From: Deltaproteobacteria bacterium
GTDB lineage: Bacteria; Myxococcota; Kuafuiibacteriia; Kuafuiibacteriales; Kuafuiibacteriaceae
DNA: 53,018 bases
Reading direction: 5' to 3'
Assembly (NCBI GenBank): GCA_011526105.1
Contig: WYAZ01000040.1
Coordinates: 1-53,018 of the forward strand
Shown here piece by piece: positions 44,509 to 52,315 of the stretch. Under the pieces are notes generated by a model. The model was not told the origin of the DNA. It saw only the letters and a program-made list of their open reading frames with translations, and did not search any database. The position numbers and the translations under genes are program-made. Each line of letters begins with the position of its first letter. The first letter of the stretch is position 1.

Positions 44509-46160
44509 ACTCCGCGATGCTCCGGGCGATGCTGCTTCTTTTGCACTTCGCGCTCGCCTGCGGTCCGGTGAACGGCTTCTCCATACCTGAGCCATCGGGG
44601 GCGGCCCAAGTGGTCGGGCGCGCACTCTGGCCGGGCGGCCGTTCCGCGGCTTCGGCCACAGTTCACGCCGTTGTCGACGGGCAGAGCGCCGCTCGCGTTA
44701 CCACCGACGAACGCGGTCAGTTCGTCTTCCGCGACGCTCCCACCGGGCCCGCCCATATCGTCGTGAACGCGGGCCAGGGCATGGGTGCACTCTCGAGCAT
44801 CGAGATCTTCTCCGGCGGTGTGAATGATGCCGGCGACCTGTTCCTCGAGCCCATGCATCTAGCCCCGGCCGTGTTCGGCTTTCGCGGGGTTGACGCCGAG
44901 GAGCGCTGGACCACCGATGAAGGATCTATCAACGAGATCGACATTCATCCCGAGGGCGCGTGGTTCATCGCAAGTCGTTTCGTTTCACCGGGCCCATCGT
45001 ACGCGCTGCCACCGCGTCTGTCGGCCATCTCGCGCGAAACGGGTGAGGAGCGGACGCTCGCGGCAACGTTCTCGGGCGCTGAGTTCTGGTCGACTGCCAA
45101 CGGCGTCGTGTTCATCGCTGACGGCAGCCCGGTATCGATCGACGTCGATGGCCAGAGTCGGACGGGACCTCCGCTTCCTCCGTGGAGCCAGTCGACCAAT
45201 GGACGAAGGAGCCACGGTCGCTACGCGGCGTTCATACGAAGACCCACCTCGAGCACCGACGCTTCCGGCGTGGTCGTTCTGGACTTGGAGTCGCTCTCGA
45301 GCCGAGAGGTCGTCACGTTCGAGAGCGAGGGCCCCTATTCGGAAGAACGACTGGACGAGTTCATCTCGCGAGCGCCTCGCGATATGCGCGTGGACGCGAG
45401 TGGTCGATGGGTCGTGTTGAGCCGCCGCGTGCTCGGCCTGAACGAACGACTCGAAGAAAGACTGACCCGCGTCGATACTACAAACTCGGCGCTGGCAGAC
45501 CTGTGGAGCGCCCCGTGTCCTGCAGTCTCCGCGAGCTATTTCAGCTGCCTGCTCGGATTTCATGTCAGCGCCGACGGCCGGGTCCTCGCTACGATCGTCG
45601 AGTCGGGCCGCACGCGTTACCTCGAGTGGGACGCAGACAGCGACACCCCCAGGGAGCTCACCCTCCTCGATCCGCTCGGGGAGGCGCTGCACCTGGATTG
45701 CAGCGACAACAGATGGAGCTTCCTCGAGGCCTGCTTCGTTCGATATGGAGCCGGCGCAAGCCTCTTTGTGAACGCGCCTAGGCTCGACGCTGCGGGCGGT
45801 GTCGAGACTTGGATGCGCCACGATATCGCGGAGGGAATCGCGACGCGAAGCTTCGATCTCGGTTTGACGCCGCCCTACTTCCCGGATGGAACCGTGCTTA
45901 CTTCCGGTGGTACGCGGGAGATCGACGCATGGGATCGGCGCGGCGAAGACGGCTTCAAGCAGGTGTGGACTGCCCCGGCGGGCGCGCAGCCGGAGGTCTT
46001 TCAGCCCAGCACGTTCTTCCCGAGTGATCATCGCGCAGTCGCATTCTCGCCGGACGCCGCTCACATCTACTACCTCGCCGCTGACCCCGAGACCGGTTAT
46101 ACACAGCTCTTCAGAGCCCCGGTCGGGGGCTCCGGAGCCGTTGCTGGTGGTGGTCGATGA
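44505..46160 (+). CDS. Paralogous propeller lipoprotein upstream of ECF sigma gene
   Basis: The 551-residue lipoprotein (LLLLHFALACGPVNG, lipobox ALAC) has a regulatory-like sandwich (ATVHAVVDGQSAARVTTDER, GQFVFRDAPTGPAHIVV) and a propeller-like body (SINEIDIHPEGAWFIASRFV, VAFSPDAAHIYYLAADP). It is a paralogue of the preceding gene. Its 3' end overlaps the start of the sigma factor gene by 14 bases, so ribosomes terminating here could reinitiate on sigma. This is a likely coupling of surface lipoproteins to the regulator. Confidence 0.75.
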   Translation: MNSAMLRAMLLLLHFALACGPVNGFSIPEPSGAAQVVGRALWPGGRSAASATVHAVVDGQSAARVTTDERGQFVFRDAPTGPAHIVVNAGQGMGALSSIEIFSGGVNDAGDLFLEPMHLAPAVFGFRGVDAEERWTTDEGSINEIDIHPEGAWFIASRFVSPGPSYALPPRLSAISRETGEERTLAATFSGAEFWSTANGVVFIADGSPVSIDVDGQSRTGPPLPPWSQSTNGRRSHGRYAAFIRRPTSSTDASGVVVLDLESLSSREVVTFESEGPYSEERLDEFISRAPRDMRVDASGRWVVLSRRVLGLNERLEERLTRVDTTNSALADLWSAPCPAVSASYFSCLLGFHVSADGRVLATIVESGRTRYLEWDADSDTPRELTLLDPLGEALHLDCSDNRWSFLEACFVRYGAGASLFVNAPRLDAAGGVETWMRHDIAEGIATRSFDLGLTPPYFPDGTVLTSGGTREIDAWDRRGEDGFKQVWTAPAGAQPEVFQPSTFFPSDHRAVAFSPDAAHIYYLAADPETGYTQLFRAPVGGSGAVAGGGR

Positions 46161-46713
46161 CTCGACAGTGGAACTCGCTCGCCGGGGAGATGCGGGTGCG
46201 CTTCGCCTCATCTTCGATACGAAGCACGAGTCTGTGATGAGCCTTTGCTTGTGCTTGACCGGGGGTGATCGTGAGGCCTCGAAGGATCTGACACAGGAGT
46301 CCTTCATTCGTGCATTTCGTAGCTTGAACAGCTTGTCCGATCCTGCGCGTCTCGAGCCTTGGCTGTACACGATCGCGCGCAACGTGTGTCGCGATCATCT
46401 GAAACGCTTTGCTCGCGAGCGCGATCGGCTCGAGGCCTTCGCGATCGAACGAGCGATGGACATCGAGCCGACCGAGCCCGTCGACGCCGAAGCGCGCACG
46501 AGGGCGGTGCGCGAACTGTTGGCCGAGGTCGATGATCCGCGCGTCAAAGAAATCGTCGAGCTCAAGTACGGCGAGCCCGAGCACACGACACGACAGATCG
46601 CCGAACATCTCGGGATCCCGCACGGCACCGTAACCGTGAAGCTCATGCGCTTCCGAGCGGCTGCCAAGCGCTCGCTCCTGCGCAAGTTGCTGGACGCGGG
46701 GATGTCGCCATGA
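46147..46713 (+). CDS. ECF-type RNA polymerase sigma factor
   Basis: The ~188-residue sigma-70 ECF protein has region 2 at ~18-85 (LRLIFDTKHESVMSLCL, GDREASKDLTQESFIRAFRS, LEPWLYTIARNVCRDHLKRF), directing the -10 contact. Region 4 at ~125-180 (VKEIVELKYGEPEHTTRQIA, HLGIPHGTVTVKLMRFRAA) directs the -35 contact. GTG 46147 (GGAG nine bases upstream) or GTG 46150 begins the gene. It ends in an ATGA overlap with the putative anti-sigma gene, the usual ECF arrangement. The target promoters are unknown; autoregulation of this operon is common. Confidence 0.92.
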   Translation: MVVDDSTVELARRGDAGALRLIFDTKHESVMSLCLCLTGGDREASKDLTQESFIRAFRSLNSLSDPARLEPWLYTIARNVCRDHLKRFARERDRLEAFAIERAMDIEPTEPVDAEARTRAVRELLAEVDDPRVKEIVELKYGEPEHTTRQIAEHLGIPHGTVTVKLMRFRAAAKRSLLRKLLDAGMSP

Positions 46714-47504
46714 GCTGCGTGTTGGCGGTCCCGGGTCGCGTCGAGGCCTTGCTCGCGGGTGCGCTCGGCCCGGAAGACACCGCAGCAATTCGGGCTCACC
46801 TGGCTGAGCCCTGCGAGGTCTGCCTCGAGCGGCTCGAGTTGGTCGAGGGCAGCCAAATTGTGCGTGCGCTGGCCGGGGTGTCGGCGAGACTCGAGGCTGC
46901 CGAAGCCGACCTCATGTTCGACTCCATTCAGGCTTCTTTGGAGGTGCCCCCGGTCGTTGCCATCACATCGAGGCTCACGCCACGTTGGAAGATAGTCGCT
47001 GGTTTCGTCCCCGTCGCTCTGGCGGCGAGCCTCGCGATCTTCTTCGTCCGGGGCCCACCCGCGTCGACCGAGCGCTTCAAGGGCGAGGTCGCGACCCCAT
47101 CGGCGGATCTTTGGGCATATCGTGCGCGTGTCGTCGATGGCCGGCCAATCGTCGACGAGGCGGTGCAAAGCGGCGATCGACTCTCGGCGGGCGAGTATGT
47201 CCTGTTTCGATACCAGCTTCAGCACCCTGCGTTTGTGTACTGGTTGCTCGAGGACGCCAAAGGCCGAGAGCTCCTCATCGAGCCGGCAGGTGACGGCTTG
47301 ATCACGGCGGCCGGCGAGCACGAACTCGGTGCCGGTGATCAGGCCCTCGCGCTCGATCCCCGCTCGCATGCGCCCGCGTTTAGCGTTCTTTTGGTCGCGT
47401 GCTCGGCGCCGATGTCCACGGCGACTCTGCTCGACCCTGAAGCGCTGGCTGTAGGCCGGTGCAGCGTGAGCACGCTCGACCTCCGGGTGGGAGTTGCCGA
47501 GTGA
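46710..47504 (+). CDS. Membrane anti-sigma factor with zinc-finger-like motif and DUF4384-like domain
   Basis: The 264-residue protein has a cytoplasmic N-terminus with AIRAHLAEPCEVCLERLELV, an H-x4-C-x2-C version of the zinc-binding anti-sigma motif (classically H-x3-C-x2-C). One membrane helix follows (~95-113, IVAGFVPVALAASLAIFFV). The periplasmic part (VQSGDRLSAGEYVLFRYQLQ, VYWLLEDAKGRELLIEPAGD, ITAAGEHELGAG) resembles the DUF4384 domain, often found with caspase-like proteins. It overlaps sigma upstream (ATGA) and the caspase downstream (GTGA). The role as sigma inhibitor is inferred from order and motif. Confidence 0.8.
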   Translation: MSCVLAVPGRVEALLAGALGPEDTAAIRAHLAEPCEVCLERLELVEGSQIVRALAGVSARLEAAEADLMFDSIQASLEVPPVVAITSRLTPRWKIVAGFVPVALAASLAIFFVRGPPASTERFKGEVATPSADLWAYRARVVDGRPIVDEAVQSGDRLSAGEYVLFRYQLQHPAFVYWLLEDAKGRELLIEPAGDGLITAAGEHELGAGDQALALDPRSHAPAFSVLLVACSAPMSTATLLDPEALAVGRCSVSTLDLRVGVAE

Positions 47505-49126
47505 AGCGGGCCTTGACCTTTGCGGCGGTTCTCCTTTGCGTAGCGCCTGCCTGCGTATCGTCCGGGACGAGCACCGAGAAGGGCTCTCTGGTCCCGTTTG
47601 GGCCCGCGGGTCTCACCGATGCTGCCTCTACCCCGGTCCGACGAGCTCTGATCGTGGGCATCGAAACTTTCGACGACGAGCGGCTCTCGAAGCTCCAGTA
47701 CCCCGCCGCCGACGCACGCGCGATGGCGAGCGCGCTCGAGGGCTTTGAGGACGTCACGGTGTTGACCGGCGCGAAGGCGACGCGGAGGAGCGCGGTCCTC
47801 GCCGCTCTCAACGCGCTTTCGGCCCGCGCCACGCACCCAAGCGACACCGTGTTCGTCTATTTCTCGACGCACGGATCTCTGGACTACGGCCGTGACGGAG
47901 AACTCGAGCGATTCATCATCACCACGGATTCCAGGCTCGACCTTGTAGCCTCGACCGCCATCGCCTTGAAGGATGTCCTCACGCTGCTCAACCGGTCGAA
48001 GAGTCAGCGGGTGGTCCTGATCCTGGCGGCATGTCACAGCGGCACTGGAAAGTCTCAGTTGCCCGACGCTCTCTCCAAGGCGCTTCGCGGACTGAAGTCG
48101 GCTGAAGTGGCGGCCATCGACACCGTCTCGGAAGCGAAGTTCGTCCTGAGCGCGGCGGCCTTTGGCGAAGCGGCGCGCGAAGATGATCGTCTCGGGCACG
48201 ATGTCTACACGTACTACTTCCTCGAGGGACTTCGAGAGGGAGACAGGGACCAGGATGGAGCGGTCACCGTGAGCGAGGCACACGACTTCGCGCGGGCGCG
48301 AACCTACGACTTCACGGCGGGACGTCAGCGCCCTAGCGCCGAGAGTGTCATCTTGGGCGTGGACCCGATCATACTGGCGGGAGAGCGGGCAAGAACCCCG
48401 CAGCCTACGATCTACAGCTACGCATCCTCCGCCGAAGGTCTGGTCGTGGAGATCGATGGGACAAAGAAGGGTCGCCTTCCCGGCGGAATCGCCGTGGAAG
48501 CCGGCGAGCACCGGCTCGAGCTTCGGCGCGGAGCCGACGGGGAGGTGGTGTATCGAGGCTCGATCGACGTCAGTCCGGGCGAACGCACCGACCTATCCGC
48601 CTTGTTGCCCCGACCGGCCGAGTACGAAGTGCGTGTTGGACCGGCGTTCTTCGTTCCCATCGCGAGCGAAGTTCGCTCACGCTACTTTCCGATCTCGTAC
48701 GGATTTGCGCTTGCGATGCGTGCTCAACACCTGGGCCTTCGGAATCTCGCGCTCGAGGCCACGATGGACACGGTGTTCTCGTCCGGCACCGCCGACGAGG
48801 CACTTCCATTCAATCTGTTCTCCATTCGGCCGGGATTGCGCGCAGGACTCGAGCTGCCCGTGTTCTCAGCGATGTCGTTCGAGGCCACCGGGGGCGGCGG
48901 CGTCCTGTTCGCGGGGCGGTCGTTTCACACGCCCACCTTCGAGGCGAGCGAGGCGTTGGTCGGGCCGTGGTTTGCGGTTCGGGCGGGGCTCGCCTGGACT
49001 CAGTCCGAGTGGCTGAGAGTCAGCGTCGACTTCGAGACCGGCGTGTTCTGGGGAACGCTGGGCGCGGACGCCGGACCTCATCTCTTCTTGGCCGCCAGGC
49101 TGGGCGCCGGGCTCCGCTTCGAATGA
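47501..49126 (+). CDS. Caspase-family (C14) lipoprotein with PEGA domain and barrel-like C-terminus
   Basis: A 541-residue exported protein (VKRALTFAAVLLCVAPACVS, possible lipobox APAC). The caspase domain at ~45-285 has catalytic His124 (VFVYFSTHGSL) and Cys178 (VVLILAACHSGTG), plus ALIVGIETFDDE at the first strand. An EF-hand-like loop (DRDQDGAVTVSE) is embedded near 250. A PEGA domain (~309-368: LVVEIDGTKKGRLPGGIAVE) follows. The last ~170 residues form alternating strands (YEVRVGPAFFVPIASEVRS ... FLAARLGAGLRF) like an outer-membrane barrel. The dyad is intact, so proteolysis after basic residues is plausible. It is coupled to the anti-sigma gene, a possible substrate. Confidence 0.87.
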   Translation: MKRALTFAAVLLCVAPACVSSGTSTEKGSLVPFGPAGLTDAASTPVRRALIVGIETFDDERLSKLQYPAADARAMASALEGFEDVTVLTGAKATRRSAVLAALNALSARATHPSDTVFVYFSTHGSLDYGRDGELERFIITTDSRLDLVASTAIALKDVLTLLNRSKSQRVVLILAACHSGTGKSQLPDALSKALRGLKSAEVAAIDTVSEAKFVLSAAAFGEAAREDDRLGHDVYTYYFLEGLREGDRDQDGAVTVSEAHDFARARTYDFTAGRQRPSAESVILGVDPIILAGERARTPQPTIYSYASSAEGLVVEIDGTKKGRLPGGIAVEAGEHRLELRRGADGEVVYRGSIDVSPGERTDLSALLPRPAEYEVRVGPAFFVPIASEVRSRYFPISYGFALAMRAQHLGLRNLALEATMDTVFSSGTADEALPFNLFSIRPGLRAGLELPVFSAMSFEATGGGGVLFAGRSFHTPTFEASEALVGPWFAVRAGLAWTQSEWLRVSVDFETGVFWGTLGADAGPHLFLAARLGAGLRFE

Positions 49127-49165
49127 GCAAGCTCGATGAAGCGGGAGATGAGCTCTAGACGGAAC

Positions 49166-50110
49166 TCAGAGTTCGAGATCAAACTCCACGCCCACCTCGA
49201 GCCCGAAGTACACGACACCTTCGAAGAACGCATCGAACACGGGACCGGCGTAGACGAGATCTGCGATGCGCACGCCGGCCGAGGCCTCGATGCCCGCGGT
49301 GCCATCCACAACCGCGATCACGCCACCAGCCTGCGCGTAGACGTAGCCCAGGTCGAATCGAACCGCCGGTACGATCAAAAAGTCGAACTCGGGGGAGGCC
49401 ATGGGGATCAGCGGAGCGAGCTGAAGCTCGAAGGAGATGAGGTCCGCGAGCTTCAGGCCCGCGCCGAAGTTGAGCCGGAACCAAGAGAGTTCCGCGGCGC
49501 TGCCGCTCACCTCACCGAAAAACGCAAGCGGACTGACCGCGACGCCGCTTCGGAACGTGAGCGCCATCTGCGTGCTCGAGTTCGCGCTCGAAGACTCGGA
49601 AGCTGCCGCGATCTCTGTCAGAGGCTGGGAATTCGCTTCGGCTGACGAGCCGGCTCCGAGGGCGGCGGCGATGTTCTCGACCGCCGCGAGCAGCTCCGCC
49701 GAGTTGCACCCCGACTTCTCGGTGTGGGCCCAGTCGGCGGCGGCGGTGGCGAGATCGTAGAGCGTGGAGGTGAAGACACAACGATCGCCGATCTTGAGGA
49801 GCTGCGTCTTCAGCACCTTGCTCGCCGCGAGCTCTCGGCCCAGCTCGATCTGACAGCCCTCGTCGTAGCAGCTCTCGAAGGACTTGTTCTTCTCGGTGCG
49901 CAGCAGGGCTTCGATCTCACCGCGAGGGATCACCTTGAACGCGGTGCGACGGACCACCTCGCTCGCGAGCAGATCGGAAAGCGGGTCAATCTCGGAAGGC
50001 TTCGAGGCCTTCGACTTGTCATGGATCGGAAAGACCGCGAGCACCTGGGGGCGGCTCGCTTCCGCCACACCCAAAAGCGCGGTCAAAGTCAGAATGGAGA
50101 GCACGCTCAT
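49166..50110 (-). CDS. Outer-membrane-like protein with TolB/CsgG-type N-terminus
   Basis: The ~314-residue product starts MSVLSILTLTALLGVAEASR, a signal peptide. The N-terminal domain (VLAVFPIHDKSKASKPSEID, RTAFKVIPRGEIEALLRTEK, CYDEGCQIELGRELAASKVL) is of the same type as in the genes at 7273 and 8304. After a Ser-rich linker, about 110 residues of alternating strands (AELSWFRLNFGAGLKLADLI ... YFGLEVGVEFDLEL) suggest a barrel. A frameshifted copy of its 3' end lies at 42247. It is convergent with the caspase gene. The start is uncertain; 50158 is an alternative. Confidence 0.75.
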   Translation of the reverse strand: MSVLSILTLTALLGVAEASRPQVLAVFPIHDKSKASKPSEIDPLSDLLASEVVRRTAFKVIPRGEIEALLRTEKNKSFESCYDEGCQIELGRELAASKVLKTQLLKIGDRCVFTSTLYDLATAAADWAHTEKSGCNSAELLAAVENIAAALGAGSSAEANSQPLTEIAAASESSSANSSTQMALTFRSGVAVSPLAFFGEVSGSAAELSWFRLNFGAGLKLADLISFELQLAPLIPMASPEFDFLIVPAVRFDLGYVYAQAGGVIAVVDGTAGIEASAGVRIADLVYAGPVFDAFFEGVVYFGLEVGVEFDLEL

Positions 50111-50178
50111 CGCAACTAGGACCGCACCATACCCGTCCCCTTGTTGCGCTCGAAGCACGAAGGTGGAATAACAAGGGC

Positions 50179-50514
50179 ATGTCGAGCGAAGACGAGCTCA
50201 AAGGCTTTCGTATCGGCGATAAGCGCCGACCCGAAGTGCGAGGGCAGCAGAGCGCAGTGGGCGTGAAGGGCACCGTCCCCGAAGCCTCCCCCTCTGCAGG
50301 CTTTCCCGCGATCGAGTCGCGCCTCGAACAGAAGACGGTCGAAGAGGTCGCAGCCGAACTCCGGGGCAGCTACGAGAAGCTCGAGGCGCTGGCCGAGAGC
50401 AAGAACAAGAAGGAAAAGGCCGCCGCCGAGAAGGCCATGGCCGCCTACGAGCGGACCGCCGACCTCTTCGAGTACCTCTATTTGACCAAAGAAGCGCTCG
50501 GGCGCTCTAAGTAG
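50179..50514 (+). CDS. Small helical protein, function unknown
   Basis: The 111-residue protein has a Gly/Pro-rich N-terminal half (VRGQQSAVGVKGTVPEASPS) and a long charged helix (KTVEEVAAELRGSYEKLEAL, KNKKEKAAAEKAMAAYERTA) ending YLTKEALGRSK. There is no signal peptide and no known motif. It precedes the run of secretion-like genes by 156 bases, and the helical shape fits a chaperone or a needle- or filament-associated subunit; this is a guess. Confidence 0.65.
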   Translation: MSSEDELKGFRIGDKRRPEVRGQQSAVGVKGTVPEASPSAGFPAIESRLEQKTVEEVAAELRGSYEKLEALAESKNKKEKAAAEKAMAAYERTADLFEYLYLTKEALGRSK

Positions 50515-50670
50515 AAATCCAAGAAAATCCAATGCTTGCCGCCATCAGGGCACGGGTCTGCCCCGGACGCCGCATTTTTTCCGCAACCTTCCCGCACCCG
50601 CGCCGATAAGAATCACCGAACCCACGCTAGGAAATTGGGGAGGGTTCAGGCTCAGCAAAAGGAGAAGGCA

Positions 50671-51318
50671 ATGACTCAACAAATCGACAATCTCAAAGGA
50701 CCCAAGGTTCGCCTCTCGACGGTAGCGACCAGCACCCGGCAGACCGCCAAGACCGACTTCGGCACCGTGATGCGAAACGGCCTCATCAAGGCCGGCAACG
50801 TCGCGGTCGAAGGCATGCGCATCGCGGCGCCCTTCGTGCCCGGCGGCGCCATCGTCTCCGCCGCGGTTTCGGGGGCCAACCTCGCCGCGGACATGGGGCA
50901 GGGCGGCTACGGCGCAGGTAGCGGGGCGCTCGGCACCAGCGCGGCCGGTCTCTCCATGGGCGGCGGCGGCCCCACCGGCGGGACCATCTCCCCCGGCAAC
51001 TACAACGCCACCGGCGCCCTTGCGGTGCCCGGACGTCGTCCGGGCTTGGGCACCGACCTCGGCCAGCCGTCCAGCAACATGGCCGGCGGCGCGTACGGCG
51101 CGGGTGGGGGTGGTGCCACCGCGTCCGGTGCCTCGGACTCGTTCAACCAGATGATGACCGCGACCAAGTCCATGGCGGAGTTCCAGGCGAGCTTCAACCT
51201 GCAGTACCTGCAACTGCAGGAGAAGATTCAGACCGACACGCGCCAGTTCAACTTGGTCTCCAACATCATGAAGACCAAGCACGACGCCGCGAAGAACGCG
51301 CTGAACAACGTCCGCTAA
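50671..51318 (+). CDS. Gly-rich protein with helical C-terminus, possible secreted structural subunit
   Basis: The 215-residue protein has an excellent ribosome binding site (AAAGGAGAAGGCA before ATG 50671), which suggests high expression. The N-terminal third is helical with an Ala/Val-rich segment (VEGMRIAAPFVPGGAIVSAA). The middle (~75-150) is Gly/Ala-rich and disordered. The end is a helix (FQASFNLQYLQLQEKIQTDT, RQFNLVSNIMKTKHDAAKNA) in the manner of needle, rod or translocator C-termini. It is followed by a hairpin (51333-51378), then a TPR chaperone-like gene. A secreted structural protein or effector of a type III-like system is suggested by context only. Confidence 0.65.
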   Translation: MTQQIDNLKGPKVRLSTVATSTRQTAKTDFGTVMRNGLIKAGNVAVEGMRIAAPFVPGGAIVSAAVSGANLAADMGQGGYGAGSGALGTSAAGLSMGGGGPTGGTISPGNYNATGALAVPGRRPGLGTDLGQPSSNMAGGAYGAGGGGATASGASDSFNQMMTATKSMAEFQASFNLQYLQLQEKIQTDTRQFNLVSNIMKTKHDAAKNALNNVR

Positions 51319-51332
51319 AGTCGACCGGCTCG

Positions 51333-51378
51333 CCGCGGTCCCTGGCCTCCCCCGAGTCAAAGCCTCCGGGGGCCGCGG
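51333..51378 (+). terminator. Stem-loop between structural-like gene and TPR gene
   Basis: CCGCGG (51333-51338) pairs with CCGCGG (51373-51378), and CCCCCG (51349-51354) pairs with CGGGGG (51367-51372) around the loop AGTCAAAGCCTC. It has no T-run, so it may act as a weak terminator or an RNA-stability element that raises the upstream gene's yield relative to the downstream genes. Confidence 0.45.
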
Positions 51379-51465
51379 TCGGTCCACCCCCCCCTCTCGC
51401 ACCTTCTGTAACCCTCTATTCTCGGAATGGACCCGGTCTTTGCCCCGCGCTACAGTGGTGGGGCA

Positions 51466-51879
51466 ATGTCGGATCCCGTCAAGGTCCAAGGCCTCATCGA
51501 GGTCCAGCAGACTGAAATCGCGCTCCTTCTGGAGGCCGGTTATCTCTACATGGAGATGCAGAAGTGGAAGGAGGCCGAAGAGGTCTTCTCGGGTGTCGCG
51601 GCGCTCGTTCCGCACAGCGACGTACCCCTCATCAGCCTCGGAAACCTCGCCTTCGGGCAGGGGCAATATCAGCGCGCCCTCAAGTTTCACAAGGATGCGG
51701 TCAAGAAGGTCCCAGACAGCGCGCTCGCGCACGCCCATCAAGGTGAGGCGCTGCTCTTCCTCAACAAGCGGGACGAGGCCAAGAAGATGCTCGAGCAGGC
51801 CATCGAGCTCGACCCCAAAAGCGCGGCGGCGGACTTCGCGCGCAGCCTTCTCGACGGCCTGGCGGCCGGGGTAGTGTAG
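51466..51879 (+). CDS. TPR protein resembling type III secretion class II chaperones (SycD/SctG-like)
   Basis: The 137-residue protein has three tetratricopeptide repeats (LLLEAGYLYMEMQKWKEAEE, GNLAFGQGQYQRALKFHKDA, GEALLFLNKRDEAKKMLEQA), with the typical spacing and length of SycD/LcrH chaperones. These hold translocator subunits before secretion. ATG 51466 is chosen over the in-frame 51427, since MSDPVKVQ begins the first helix. The following gene begins four bases after its stop. The family fit is good in size and repeats, but TPR proteins are widespread. Confidence 0.75.
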   Translation: MSDPVKVQGLIEVQQTEIALLLEAGYLYMEMQKWKEAEEVFSGVAALVPHSDVPLISLGNLAFGQGQYQRALKFHKDAVKKVPDSALAHAHQGEALLFLNKRDEAKKMLEQAIELDPKSAAADFARSLLDGLAAGVV

Positions 51880-51883
51880 CCCG

Positions 51884-52312
51884 ATGCCAAGAATCGGTGG
51901 AGGCGGCGGGCCGATCGTCCCGCCTGGAGCACAAGGCGCCCAAGGCGCGCAAAAGACCGAGAAGTCCGACTTCGCGGGCAAGGTCACGCAGGTCACGCAA
52001 GCCACCGAGGCGGCGGCGAGCCAGCAGGCCAAAGGCGCACAGCAGTCGCAGATGACCGGCAAGGTGCGCGAGATCGCCAAGCGACTCGCCTCCGGTCAGC
52101 TCGATCAGAAAGAGGCCACGCGCGAGTTCGTTTCTCTGGTGATCGAGGAGCGCTTTCCGGACTTCAAGAAGAAGAAGAAGAAGAAGAAGGACGATGAAGA
52201 AGAAACCGGCGAGGAACAGCTCGAAGAAGCGGTGACCGAGCTCATCGATCGAGACCCGGTCCTCGCCAAGCGACTCCAAACCCAATTCCAGAAACTCGGG
52301 AAGCAAAGCTAG
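51884..52312 (+). CDS. Small protein with poly-Lys stretch, function unknown
   Basis: The 142-residue protein has an N-terminal third that is Gly/Gln/Ala-rich (GGGGGPIVPPGAQGAQGAQK). A helical middle (VREIAKRLASGQLDQKEATR EFVSLVIEE) follows, then eight Lys (FKKKKKKKKDD) and an acidic segment. It ends TQFQKLGKQS. The poly-Lys tract is encoded by AAG repeats and may vary in length. It overlaps neither neighbour but is separated from them by only four and three bases, so it is in the same operon. There is no recognised domain. Confidence 0.65.
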   Translation: MPRIGGGGGPIVPPGAQGAQGAQKTEKSDFAGKVTQVTQATEAAASQQAKGAQQSQMTGKVREIAKRLASGQLDQKEATREFVSLVIEERFPDFKKKKKKKKDDEEETGEEQLEEAVTELIDRDPVLAKRLQTQFQKLGKQS

Positions 52313-52315
52313 GCC

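Noticed and set aside
50548-50562. Possible sigma-54 promoter (GGGCACGGGTCTGCC)
   Set aside because: Spacing between the GG and GC elements is one base off consensus and the conserved T at -26 is missing.
50545-52080. 511-codon minus ORF spanning three plus genes
   Set aside because: Plus genes have strong ribosome binding sites and tight spacing; the minus frame has low-complexity translation.
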